DNA from: Candidatus Ligilactobacillus excrementigallinarum
GTDB taxonomy: Bacteria > Bacillota > Bacilli > Lactobacillales > Lactobacillaceae
Direction: 5' to 3'
Assembly (NCBI GenBank): GCA_019114385.1
Contig: DXFP01000019.1
Coordinates: 1 to 48,950 of the forward strand
DNA: 48,950 nucleotides
Each line of letters opens with the position of its first letter. The stretch's first letter is position 1. The notes below the pieces were generated by a model. That model searched no databases. It saw only the letters and a program-made list of their open reading frames with translations, and was not told where the DNA came from. Position numbers and translations under genes: made by a program. Of this stretch, positions 37,846 through 47,339 are shown in pieces.

Positions 37846-38499
37846 ATGAATAAGAATGAAAAAATTATCCTTGATCGGAAGGAAATCAATAAACATCATG
37901 TATATCGAACTTGTAAGCGACTCTTTGATGTTGTTGCAAGTGCATGCGGTTTAGTTTTACTGAGTCCAGTATTTTTAGCAACTGCAATTGCGATTAAATT
38001 GGATGATGGCGGTCCGGTCTTTTATAACCAAGAACGGATTGGAAAAGACGGTAAGCCATTTAAGATGTATAAGTTCCGTTCAATGAAGGTTAATGCCGAT
38101 CAGGAAATTGAAAAATTACAAAAGCATAATGAAGTTGACGGAGCAATGTTCAAGATGAAAAATGATCCGCGAATTACTCGTGTTGGGAAGTTTATTCGCA
38201 AGACAAGTATCGATGAATTTCCTCAATTATTGAACGTGCTGCTCGGTCAAATGAGTATTGTAGGGCCGCGTCCGCCTTTGCCACGTGAAGTTGCAGAATA
38301 TACTGACTATGATAAACAACGCTTGTATGTTCGCCCAGGATGCACAGGCTTATGGCAAGTAACAGTGCGGAATAGTGTCGGCTTCCATGAAATGGTAAAT
38401 ATCGATTTGGATTATATCAAGCGTCGCAGTTTCCATTTGGATTTGGAAATTATGCTGAAGACCATTAAAGTCATTTTTGTACCGAATACCGCATACTAG
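37846..38499 (+). CDS. Priming sugar transferase (undecaprenyl-phosphate hexose-1-phosphate transferase), unit 1
   Basis: CKRLFDVVASACGLVLLSPVF...GPVFYNQERIGKDGKPFKMYKFRSMKVNADQ...KTSIDEFPQLLNVLLGQMSIVGPRPPLP. Confidence 0.9.
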   Translation: MNKNEKIILDRKEINKHHVYRTCKRLFDVVASACGLVLLSPVFLATAIAIKLDDGGPVFYNQERIGKDGKPFKMYKFRSMKVNADQEIEKLQKHNEVDGAMFKMKNDPRITRVGKFIRKTSIDEFPQLLNVLLGQMSIVGPRPPLPREVAEYTDYDKQRLYVRPGCTGLWQVTVRNSVGFHEMVNIDLDYIKRRSFHLDLEIMLKTIKVIFVPNTAY

Positions 38500-38509
38500 G
38501 AGGTGCATT

Positions 38510-39505
38510 ATGCCGAAATTAAGCATTATAGTTCCTGTATATAATTGTGAAAAACATTTGGAACGCTGTATTGGATCAGTATTAAAGCAAGATTTTAAGG
38601 ATTATGAGCTTTTGCTGGTTGATGATGGCTCAACCGATAATTCTGGTAAAATTGCCAATGATTATGCCGATGATAATCAGCAGATTCGCGTTATTCACCA
38701 AGCAAATCAAGGAGTTTCGAATGCTCGTAATACTGGGTTATTAGAGGCTAGTGGGGAATATGTGATGTTTGCGGATGCTGACGATTATTTGTTACCAGCA
38801 GTAAGCGACGTACTTGAAAATGAACAGTTATCAGATTTGACATGTTTAAGCTTTGAAGTCGGTAAGAATTTGAAGAAAATTACCGGTGATCATCGCTATC
38901 AAGGCGATACAAGCGAAGATGCAAAGGTAATGATGCTGGAAAATCCAACCCAATACATGACGGTTTGGAGCAAAATTTTCAAACGTGAAATCATTGAACA
39001 ACATAAGTTACGCTTCAATACAAGCTTAAGAGTGGCTGAAGATGGCGACTTCATGTTAAGATACTTGTTGAACATTGATTCGATTCAGTTTTTAATGCAG
39101 TTAGGTTATCATTATTCAAATGATGTAAAATCGGTAATGTCGACCTTTGATCATAAGAATAAAGATTATCTGAATGCGTTAATGGCTTCGCAACGAAGTT
39201 TAGGAAAGATATCATCTCGGATGCAAAAATCATTTGCAGTATATGTGTTAATGCACTTGAATATTATGATGGTACACGAAACCTTTGCTTCAGCTAATCC
39301 ATTGAAATATAGTGAACGAATCAATGAATTAAAACAGATTCTCAAAGAACCGATTTTTGAAGAATCCCTGACAGCAATTAAGGTGAGCGATTGTCATGGG
39401 GCAAGAATGTTGCCGATTATCTTTTTGAAGATGCATGCATATCGCTTAGCCTCAATTTTATTTATCCTGCGTGCAAAACAAAATGAAGGCCAAGTCAACG
39501 AATAG
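38510..39505 (+). CDS. GT2 family glycosyltransferase
   Basis: MPKLSIIVPVYNCEKHLERCIGSVLKQDFKDYELLLVDDGSTDNSG; RBS AGGAGG before ATG 38510. Confidence 0.88.
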   Translation: MPKLSIIVPVYNCEKHLERCIGSVLKQDFKDYELLLVDDGSTDNSGKIANDYADDNQQIRVIHQANQGVSNARNTGLLEASGEYVMFADADDYLLPAVSDVLENEQLSDLTCLSFEVGKNLKKITGDHRYQGDTSEDAKVMMLENPTQYMTVWSKIFKREIIEQHKLRFNTSLRVAEDGDFMLRYLLNIDSIQFLMQLGYHYSNDVKSVMSTFDHKNKDYLNALMASQRSLGKISSRMQKSFAVYVLMHLNIMMVHETFASANPLKYSERINELKQILKEPIFEESLTAIKVSDCHGARMLPIIFLKMHAYRLASILFILRAKQNEGQVNE

Positions 39506-39522
39506 TTGATTTTCCCTTACTG

Positions 39523-39556
39523 AAGGAAGTCGAAGATAAACGACTTCCTTTTTTTG
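39523..39556 (+). terminator. Rho-independent terminator
   Basis: GGAAGTCG-aagataaa-CGACTTCC + T7. Confidence 0.75.
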
Positions 39557-39634
39557 TTGTCTTTTTACTTTATTAAACACTAAAAAAACTGTAATATAAG
39601 TCCCCTTATCTCTATATCTGCATAATTGAATTCA

Positions 39635-39695
39635 AAAAAACAGACATGTTTGTAAGTTCTTTTCTTACAACATGCCTGTTTTAGTTTTTGTCACA
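39635..39695 (+). repeat. Palindromic dispersed element family 2, short copy 3
   Basis: AAAACAGACATGTTTGTAAG-ttctttt-CTTACAACATGCCTGTTTTagtttTTGTCACA; central ~40 nt absent. Confidence 0.75.
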
Positions 39696-39709
39696 TTTTT
39701 TTATATAAA

Positions 39710-40909
39710 TCATTCAATTTCCGGTTGTGCATCATTGAATGATTTCAAATTGGCAAATAAACTTAATAAGATAAAGTTAAATGAACTGTCCCAGAAGTGT
39801 TGGTCAATGGCACCACTTAAGATGAAGAGCATGAAGCAAATTTCAAGACAGAATGCTTTGGCACTTATCAAACGACGGTTCATAGCTAAAATTAAAATCA
39901 AAAGCATGATGAACACGACTAATCCATACATGAAGATTGTCCGGAAAAAGACAGAGTCAATGTAGTAGGCACCGCCGCCAGGCTGATTGATAAATTGACC
40001 AAACAGTTGAATGTTGTACTTTTGGAATGTTAACTGTTCATATGATAATCGACCAGAAAGTACGGTGTTTACGAATCCTAATAGTTTGCTTCCGGGATGG
40101 TAGCATAATCCCATCAAGAAGATAATCCCAATAAAAATATACATGCCTAATGTAATTAATTGGTTAGATGCTCGTTGTAAAAGTTTAGCTTCCTTGTTGT
40201 AGAAAATAATCAACAAGAATAAAAGCAGCATTAACATCATATCTAAACGTGTGTTGGTTAAGGTGTAGTACCAAATTGCAATCGCAGCGTACGAGATGTA
40301 TTCTGGTAAACTGAAGCGGAAGCGGCGCAATGCAGCGTAAGCCATCAAGACACAGAATCCGCGAGCAGCAAAGTCAGATGGATAAACAGCACCCATACCG
40401 TACCGTGTCATTGGTGAGTACAGTGAACGGATTCCTTCGTAGTTCCGAATGACGCCGCCCAATGCCAAGCCCATTGCGATTAAGATTCCAATGACATTCA
40501 CAGTGATAAAGACTTTCAAAACCAATCGATAGTCAACATCTTTAGCACCGTAAACAAATGGAATGAAGTAGAATAAACTGAAATCGCCGGCGTGATAGCC
40601 AATGTTATACAAGACACATTCCAACAAGGCGAAGACGGTCAGTTCCATTAACGAATGGTGATCGAACAGCGCAATCTTGAGAACGATAAAGACTGCAGGA
40701 ATGGCTAATAACAGGAAGATGACATGTTGTGTAATCAAATGACCTGCCATTGTAGTCCCTTTGATAAATGTTCCTGAAATATAAATTGCCAGGAAAAATA
40801 GATAGTATCCGGTAACAAAATGCGGATGTTTCTCATTTAGACGAGCAGTGAATTGTTCCCGCCATTTTAGCAAATTTGCTAATGTAATATTATTTAAAAA
40901 ATTAGTCAT
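39710..40909 (-). CDS. Wzy-like polysaccharide polymerase / O-antigen ligase-like membrane protein
   Basis: Polytopic with large loop (GYHAGDFSLFYFIPFVYGAKD...YTLTNTRLDMMLMLLLFLLIIF). Confidence 0.7.
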   Translation of the reverse strand: MTNFLNNITLANLLKWREQFTARLNEKHPHFVTGYYLFFLAIYISGTFIKGTTMAGHLITQHVIFLLLAIPAVFIVLKIALFDHHSLMELTVFALLECVLYNIGYHAGDFSLFYFIPFVYGAKDVDYRLVLKVFITVNVIGILIAMGLALGGVIRNYEGIRSLYSPMTRYGMGAVYPSDFAARGFCVLMAYAALRRFRFSLPEYISYAAIAIWYYTLTNTRLDMMLMLLLFLLIIFYNKEAKLLQRASNQLITLGMYIFIGIIFLMGLCYHPGSKLLGFVNTVLSGRLSYEQLTFQKYNIQLFGQFINQPGGGAYYIDSVFFRTIFMYGLVVFIMLLILILAMNRRLISAKAFCLEICFMLFILSGAIDQHFWDSSFNFILLSLFANLKSFNDAQPEIE

Positions 40910-41333
40910 GGTTTAAACCTCGAATTTTAAAGTAACTCATCTAAGTATAACATTTTCTGAAAAAATCCGCTTATTCATTTATAACCGAAAATTAAAACTA
41001 CAATTCAACGCAAATCTTTTCGAATAGAGAAGATAAATGCAACATCTTGATAAAAATCGGTACATTTTAAATTAATCTGTCAAAATGTTTAAAGCTTATT
41101 CAGATAAAAACGGATAATGAAAATTAAGTAAGTGTTAAATAATAGGAATGAATTCGATTTCGGTTTATGTTTTTTTAAAGGTCTTAAACTAACTGCGAAT
41201 GTCCGTGAAAATATGATAAAATTAAAAGAGTATAGTGTCTAAGTCTAGACAAAAGTTCCCATGAATGCTTTGGGGCAAAAAGTTTCTGGGAATCAATATG
41301 AATCAATCACTTAAAAGGGAAGTGAGACAAGTT

Positions 41334-42431
41334 ATGCCAAGCAAGAAAACGGTCGGTTGGGTAGTAGGAACCATTCTCGTTCTTGGCGGTGGCGGTTATG
41401 CACTTGCAAAATACAACACTAATAGTATGGCGCATGTCATGTATCAACGCATAACGCATACTGCAGACCATTCAATTCAATCCGCAAAATCGCAGCAAAC
41501 ACATTCAGATAAGCAAACGACATCAACTTCGTCTTCTACAGAAGTAGATACGGGTGCAGTTCGCAAATTGTTGACAGAAAAGAAGTTTGATGGAGCTTAC
41601 CTCGTGCTTGAAGATGGCAAAATGTCAAAAACGAAGTATGTAGGCAGCAATCAAGATCAACTTAAGGATAAGTATTTCCAAATTGCTGACTTGGAAAATG
41701 CAGTTACGGCAGCAGCTGTGCTGAAATTGGTTGATCAAGGCAAATTGAAGTTATCGACTCCAGTTAGTCACTACTACGACTCATTGGATGTTTCAAGTGA
41801 TGTTACAGTCGGTGATTTATTGAAGATGACTTCTGGATTAAGTAATAGTTCAATTCCAAATAATCAGCTATCCAATGTCTTGGAATGGAATGTAAACCAT
41901 ACCAATTCAGACAACAGCGACAACTATGATTATCAGGAAACAAACTATGTTTTATTAGAAGGCATTATTTCGCAAGTTACAAACGGTTCATATCAAGATT
42001 ACATTAACCAAGCAATCTTGAAACCTAATCACTTGAATCAAGTGAAGTTTGTACCAAGTATTAATGATAATCGCTTAGCCACACCATATAACGGCAAGGA
42101 AGAGGTTGATAATCCAACTTTGGCAAAAGCGATGAACGAACAAATGGGTAAAAATCAGCTGATGGCAACACCAGCAGGCATGATGAAACTCACCCAAGTC
42201 TTAGTGAAGGATTATGGCGACAACAAGAACTTTACTGCTAGCCGAAACTTTACGGGACAATTAATGAAGGATGAAAGTAAATATTACGGTTCAGGCGGCT
42301 TAGTCGGTTACCGGACATCAGTGGCAATCAGTAAGGACGGTAAGAAAGGAATCGTTTTGATGAGCAATCACTCAAACGGTAAAGACAACATGACTGGACT
42401 GGTTAAAGAAAGTTACGATAAATTGAATTAA
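41334..42431 (+). CDS. Serine-hydrolase / beta-lactamase-like (class C fold) membrane-anchored protein with degenerate active-site motifs
   Basis: N-terminal TM; fold-like YFQIADLENAVTAAAVLKLVDQGKLKLSTPVSHYYDSL..VGDLLKMTSGLSN..YQETNYVLLEGI. SxxK position reads D-L-E-N. Start at 41334 favoured over 41265. Confidence 0.75.
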   Translation: MPSKKTVGWVVGTILVLGGGGYALAKYNTNSMAHVMYQRITHTADHSIQSAKSQQTHSDKQTTSTSSSTEVDTGAVRKLLTEKKFDGAYLVLEDGKMSKTKYVGSNQDQLKDKYFQIADLENAVTAAAVLKLVDQGKLKLSTPVSHYYDSLDVSSDVTVGDLLKMTSGLSNSSIPNNQLSNVLEWNVNHTNSDNSDNYDYQETNYVLLEGIISQVTNGSYQDYINQAILKPNHLNQVKFVPSINDNRLATPYNGKEEVDNPTLAKAMNEQMGKNQLMATPAGMMKLTQVLVKDYGDNKNFTASRNFTGQLMKDESKYYGSGGLVGYRTSVAISKDGKKGIVLMSNHSNGKDNMTGLVKESYDKLN

Positions 42432-42447
42432 CTCTAGGAGGTAAATT

Positions 42448-43221
42448 ATGAACGAGGCCGAAAGCCAAGAAAAATCATCAAAATTTAGCGATATTGGTGA
42501 GATTTTAGGGATTTTGCGTAAGCGTAGAGGAATAATTATTTGGACAACCATTATTTGTGCTGTCTTAACCTTTTTCACATCTGTCTTTTTGATTTCACCA
42601 AAGTATAGTTCAAATACGGATATTTTGGTAAATCGTAAAGTAAATAATCAAGAAAATGCTCAAGCTCAAATTCAAGCTGATGTGCAAATGATTAATACAT
42701 ATAAGGATATTATAACTAGCCCAACAATTTTAAATACGGTTAGTGAAAAACTTGAGAATCAAGGATATAAAATAAATGCAAATGAGATAAAAGATTGTAT
42801 TACAATAAATAATCAACAGAATTCACAAGTTTTTACAGTTACAGTAAAAACAAAAGATCCTAATTTATCTGCTGCAGAAGCGAATACAATTGCAGATACG
42901 TTTAAAGAAAAAGTAAAAAAAATCATGAGCGTAAATAACGTTTCAATTTTGTCTAGAGCTGCTCCTAATCCGAATCCAGTTTCACCTAAAATATTGTTAA
43001 ATTGTATTGCGGGCATGTTTTTTGGGATTATTCTAGGATTAACTATCGCATTTATTTCAAATGGATTAGATAGAACAGTGAACAATGAAGAATTTATTAC
43101 TAAAACATTGAAATTGAATGACTTAGGAATTATTAATGAAATACCAACAAATAAAGTTAAAAAGATGTTAATGACGAGTCATTCAACTTCAAAAGGATCA
43201 AGAAGAAAACGGAGGGTTTAA
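42448..43221 (+). CDS. wzd: EPS chain-length / tyrosine-kinase modulator (Wzd/CpsC-like)
   Basis: Two TM flanking a coiled loop, Wzz-type (ILRKRRGIIIWTTIICAVLTFFTSVFLISPKYSSNTDILVNRK). Confidence 0.85.
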   Translation: MNEAESQEKSSKFSDIGEILGILRKRRGIIIWTTIICAVLTFFTSVFLISPKYSSNTDILVNRKVNNQENAQAQIQADVQMINTYKDIITSPTILNTVSEKLENQGYKINANEIKDCITINNQQNSQVFTVTVKTKDPNLSAAEANTIADTFKEKVKKIMSVNNVSILSRAAPNPNPVSPKILLNCIAGMFFGIILGLTIAFISNGLDRTVNNEEFITKTLKLNDLGIINEIPTNKVKKMLMTSHSTSKGSRRKRRV

Positions 43222-43224
43222 TCA

Positions 43225-44013
43225 ATGTCAATCTTTGATAAATTTACGCATCGTAAAAATAAATTAGACGAAGACAGTATGAAGTATGGGGTTGCATTGA
43301 TTACTAAAATAGACCCTCAATCAGGAATTTCAGAACAATACCGGACAATCCGGACAAACTTGAAATTCTCTTTCTTAGATTCAAATTTCAAGGTTTTAGC
43401 AATTATGTCAGCTTTGCCATCTGAGGGAAAATCAACAGTTAGTGCGAACTTGGCAATTTCATGGGCTGAAGAAAATAAGAAAGTGTTATTGATTGATGTT
43501 GATTTACGTCGACCAACAGTTCACCAATCATTTAAAGTTTCGAATCGATATGGGTTATCAAATATAATTACATCATCATCAAAAACAGTTAATATTTCTG
43601 AAATGATTGACCATTCAGGCGTAGAAAATCTCGATATACTGACTAGTGGTCCGATTCCACCAAATCCTGCTGAGTTATTGGGGTCAGAGCGTTTCAATCA
43701 ATTGTTGGAATTCTTGAAAGGTCAATATGACTTTATTATCTTGGATGCTCCTCCTGTTGATACTGTTACAGATGGACAAATTGTTGCAACAGAGGCAGAT
43801 GGAGTAGCCTTAGTTGTACCACAAGGTATTGCCAATAAGGATGCAGTAATTAGAGCAGTTAAACTGTTAAAACAAGTAAAAGCAAATATTTTAGGCGCTA
43901 TAATGAATCGTTTTACTGCCGCAGAAGCAGGTAGTTATTATGGTAGTTACTACGGTGGATATTACGGTGGTTATTATGGAACAGACGATAAGAAAGAAGC
44001 CAAGAGAAAGTGA
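43225..44013 (+). CDS. wze: Bacterial tyrosine kinase (Wze/CpsD-like)
   Basis: EQYRTIRTNLKFS, Walker A ALPSEGKSTVSANLA, Walker A' LLIDVDLRRPTVH, C-terminal Tyr cluster GSYYGSYYGGYYGGYYG. Confidence 0.93.
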   Translation: MSIFDKFTHRKNKLDEDSMKYGVALITKIDPQSGISEQYRTIRTNLKFSFLDSNFKVLAIMSALPSEGKSTVSANLAISWAEENKKVLLIDVDLRRPTVHQSFKVSNRYGLSNIITSSSKTVNISEMIDHSGVENLDILTSGPIPPNPAELLGSERFNQLLEFLKGQYDFIILDAPPVDTVTDGQIVATEADGVALVVPQGIANKDAVIRAVKLLKQVKANILGAIMNRFTAAEAGSYYGSYYGGYYGGYYGTDDKKEAKRK

Positions 44014-44804
44014 CATTAGTAGATTTACACGCCCATTTATTGCCTGGAGTTGATGACGGATCGCCTGATTTACAAACTTCCTTGCAGTTAGCACGTAAAT
44101 CAGTCGCAGATGGAGTCACCCATATGTTATTGACTCCGCATCACATGGATGGAACTTATGTAAACCATAAACAAGATGTAATTGCTAAAACGGAAATGTT
44201 TCAGAATGCATTAGATCAAGCTCAAATTCCATTGAAGGTTTTTCCAGGACAAGAAGTGCACTTAACGGATAAGCTATTAGATGCACTGGATCAGGATGAT
44301 ATCTTATTTGCGGATGCGAATGACCGCTATATGATGCTGGAACTACCGCACACGCATGTTCCAGAATATTTCTTGAAAAATATTTTACCGGAATTACAAA
44401 TGTGCGGGATTACCCCAGTGATTGTTCATCCGGAACGCAATCAAGGTATCCAACGTGATCACAGCTTGTTATACAGCCTAGTGGAAGCCGGTTGTTTAAC
44501 ACAATTGACGGCCAGCAGCTATGTTGATGTATTTGGAGAACAAATTACAGGTCTTACACAAAAAATCATTGATGCTAATTTAGGGACGACATTCTCATCT
44601 GATGCGCACGCCCTTAAAGGTCGGGGCAGCCGCATGGATGCAGCATATCGAAAGCTCAGTGATCAAAATGAAGATTGTGCAACACGTTATTGGCAAAATG
44701 CAAAGGCAATCTTAAACGGAGATGATGTGCCAATGGACGATCTTCACCAAATTAAAGAAAAACGCAATTTTTGGGAGAGACTCTTTAAGGGTAGACAGAA
44801 GTAA
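44010..44804 (+). CDS. wzb: PHP-type protein-tyrosine phosphatase (Wzb/CpsB-like)
   Basis: LVDLHAHLLPGVDDGSPD, LTPHHMDGTYVN, IVHPERN, SSDAHALKGRGSRM; GTG start overlapping upstream TGA. Confidence 0.92.
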   Translation: MTLVDLHAHLLPGVDDGSPDLQTSLQLARKSVADGVTHMLLTPHHMDGTYVNHKQDVIAKTEMFQNALDQAQIPLKVFPGQEVHLTDKLLDALDQDDILFADANDRYMMLELPHTHVPEYFLKNILPELQMCGITPVIVHPERNQGIQRDHSLLYSLVEAGCLTQLTASSYVDVFGEQITGLTQKIIDANLGTTFSSDAHALKGRGSRMDAAYRKLSDQNEDCATRYWQNAKAILNGDDVPMDDLHQIKEKRNFWERLFKGRQK

Positions 44805-44821
44805 ACGAAAGGAAGGTATAC

Positions 44822-45763
44822 ATGAGTAATGTATTGATTACGGGAGGAGCCGGTTTTGTAGGGAGTAATCTTGCCGACCGGTTAATCAGTCAAGGAGACC
44901 ACATCACAATTGTAGATGACTTATCGATGGGCTTAGTAGAGAACATTCCAGATTCTGACTTGGTTGATTTTTATGAAGAATCAATCACTAATAAGGAATT
45001 TATGGAAGATTTGCTCGTTAAGAATCAGTTTGACTATATCTACTTATTTGCGGGAGTAGCGAGTGTTGCCGATTCAGTTGGTCGTCCATATGAAACTCAT
45101 CAAATTAACCAAGAAGCAAATGTGTTCTTGATGGAAGTAATTCGTAAACATAAATTACCGGTGAAGAAGGTCTTGTTCGCTTCTTCAGCTGCAGTTTATG
45201 GTGATGAACCTACACTACCAAAGAAGGAAACGTCACGTATTAAACCGTTGACTCCATACGCAATTGATAAGTTTGCGTCAGAACGGTATGTCATTGACTA
45301 CGATCAGTTATATGGCATTCCAACTGTAGCAGTACGGTTCTTCAACATTTATGGACCAAAGCAAAACCCATCATCACCATACTCAGGAGTGATTTCAATT
45401 ATCACTGACTGTATTCGAGATAATAAGATTTTTAATTTATATGGCGATGGTAACCAAGTACGTGATTTCGTCTATATTGATGATGTAATCGATGCTTTAA
45501 TCTTGTTGACACGAGAAGATATTGCTACTCATGGCGTTTATAATGTGGCATCAGGATTACAAACCAGCATAAACGATATGATTCAAGCATATGAAAATCT
45601 TACAGGCAAAACACTGCAAATTGACTATCAAGCAGAACGTCAAGGGGATATTAAGTACTCATATGCTGATATTAGTAAGCTAAGTAAGTTAGGTTACCGT
45701 CCAGTTTACAACATTGAACAAGGACTTAAGAAGTATTGGGAATATATTAATCAAGGGATGTAA
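44822..45763 (+). CDS. NAD-dependent sugar epimerase/dehydratase (UDP-glucose 4-epimerase-like)
   Basis: VLITGGAGFVGSNLADRLISQGD, ASSAAVYGDEP, YAIDKFASERYV, VRFFNIYGPKQNP. Confidence 0.9.
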   Translation: MSNVLITGGAGFVGSNLADRLISQGDHITIVDDLSMGLVENIPDSDLVDFYEESITNKEFMEDLLVKNQFDYIYLFAGVASVADSVGRPYETHQINQEANVFLMEVIRKHKLPVKKVLFASSAAVYGDEPTLPKKETSRIKPLTPYAIDKFASERYVIDYDQLYGIPTVAVRFFNIYGPKQNPSSPYSGVISIITDCIRDNKIFNLYGDGNQVRDFVYIDDVIDALILLTREDIATHGVYNVASGLQTSINDMIQAYENLTGKTLQIDYQAERQGDIKYSYADISKLSKLGYRPVYNIEQGLKKYWEYINQGM

Positions 45764-45765
45764 AG

Positions 45766-46506
45766 ATGAAAACAAACAGCGTACCTAAGGCAATTTCAAA
45801 AGTAAAAAAAATTAGACGGAAGATGCGTCCGCTGCAACGGCAGGAATTGGTGAAGAAGCAAGAGCGAATTAAGCCAGTTCCTACAAACTACTCATATGAA
45901 GATAAGTTAAAGGAACCGGTAAAGAGCGATTATTTACCAATCAAGCGGTTATTTGACGTACTGAGTGCCAGCGGTTTGATGTTTGCAACGGCCCCAGTAG
46001 TGCTATTATTTGGAATTTTAGTGAAAATGGAAACTCCGGGAAAGATGTTCTATACCCAAGAGCGTGTCGGGTATATGGGCAAGCGGTTCAAGGTTACAAA
46101 ATTACGTTCAATGTACGATGGTGCAGAGAAAAAGAGCGGGGCAGTTTGGGCTTCTAAAGATGATGCACGGGTAACAAAGGTTGGTAAATTCATTCGTAAG
46201 ACACGGATTGATGAATTACCACAGTTATGGAACGTAATTAAGGGCGATATGAGTATGATTGGACCACGTCCAGAACGTCCTGAATTAACCGAAAAGTTCA
46301 GTAAGGAAGTCAAAGATTTTGAACAACGCTTACGTGTATTACCTGGATTAAGCGGTTATGCTCAAGTGCATGGCGGTTATGATGTGACTCCAGAAGAAAA
46401 GTACAAGATGGACAAGCATTACATGGATAACTTGAGCATGAAAGAAGATCTGAAGATTATCTTTGAAACGATTCGGGTAGTCTTAACCGGAGATGGAGCA
46501 AGATAA
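45766..46506 (+). CDS. Priming sugar transferase (EpsE-like), unit 2
   Basis: IKRLFDVLSASGLMFATAP...GKMFYTQERVGYMGKRFKVTKLRSMYDGAE...TRIDELPQLWNVIKGDMSMIGPRPERPEL. Confidence 0.92.
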   Translation: MKTNSVPKAISKVKKIRRKMRPLQRQELVKKQERIKPVPTNYSYEDKLKEPVKSDYLPIKRLFDVLSASGLMFATAPVVLLFGILVKMETPGKMFYTQERVGYMGKRFKVTKLRSMYDGAEKKSGAVWASKDDARVTKVGKFIRKTRIDELPQLWNVIKGDMSMIGPRPERPELTEKFSKEVKDFEQRLRVLPGLSGYAQVHGGYDVTPEEKYKMDKHYMDNLSMKEDLKIIFETIRVVLTGDGAR

Positions 46507-47327
46507 TGGAAAAAGTATCGGTTTTAATGTCTGTATATTGTAAAGAAAACCCAACATTTTTGAAAAAGTCAATTCAAAGTTTGTTGAAACAAACTTTGGT
46601 GCCGAATGAAATATTGATTATCAAGGATGGTCCATTAACTCCTGAACTGGATCAAGTATTGACAGACTTTGAACATAAATATCCAAAAATTTTTAATATC
46701 CATGCCTTGGAAGAAAATCATGGTTTGGCATATGCCTTAGCGTATGGGGTTAAGCATGCTAAATATGAATATATTGCACGTATGGATTCTGATGATATTG
46801 CAGCACCGGATCGTATTGAAGATCAATTAAAGCAAATGATCAAGAATTACTATGATATTTATGGTGGTCAGATTGCAGAGTTTGAAAATTCAATCAAAGA
46901 AATTATTGCAAAACGAGAAGTGCCAACTGACTTATATACTATTAAGGAGTTTGCACATCGGCGTAATCCGATGAATCACATGACAGTGATGTTCAAGCGC
47001 AGCACTATTCTGGAGATTGGTAACTATCATCAAGTTGCTGGTTTTGAAGATTATGATTTGTGGATTAGGGCCATTCAGGCTGGATGCAAGTTGGGTAACA
47101 GCGAAGAAATCTACGTGTATGTTCGAGCTGGGCATGATATGATGAAACGTCGTGGAGGTTGGGATTATATCAAGGCGAACTTTAATGCCCGCAAAATCTT
47201 TGCGAAAGAAGACGACTTCTATAATGCCAAGGACTTCTTGATTACGACATTAGGAATCACGGTAACAAGTATGATTCCAGATAAGTTAAGGTATTTTATT
47301 TACTATAAAATTCTAAGGAAACATTAG
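46506..47327 (+). CDS. GT2 family glycosyltransferase
   Basis: VSVLMSVYCKENPTFLKKSIQSLLKQTLVPNEILIIKDGPLTPEL..YIARMDSDDIAAPDRIEDQL. Confidence 0.9.
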   Translation: MEKVSVLMSVYCKENPTFLKKSIQSLLKQTLVPNEILIIKDGPLTPELDQVLTDFEHKYPKIFNIHALEENHGLAYALAYGVKHAKYEYIARMDSDDIAAPDRIEDQLKQMIKNYYDIYGGQIAEFENSIKEIIAKREVPTDLYTIKEFAHRRNPMNHMTVMFKRSTILEIGNYHQVAGFEDYDLWIRAIQAGCKLGNSEEIYVYVRAGHDMMKRRGGWDYIKANFNARKIFAKEDDFYNAKDFLITTLGITVTSMIPDKLRYFIYYKILRKH

Positions 47328-47339
47328 GGAGTTAATTTA

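Noticed and set aside
39672-39965. 97-aa + strand ORF
   Set aside because: Antisense to the 3' part of the wzy-like gene and starts inside a palindromic element.
42813-43085. Antisense ORF over wzd
   Set aside because: Fully contained in the Wzd/CpsC-like gene with no independent support.
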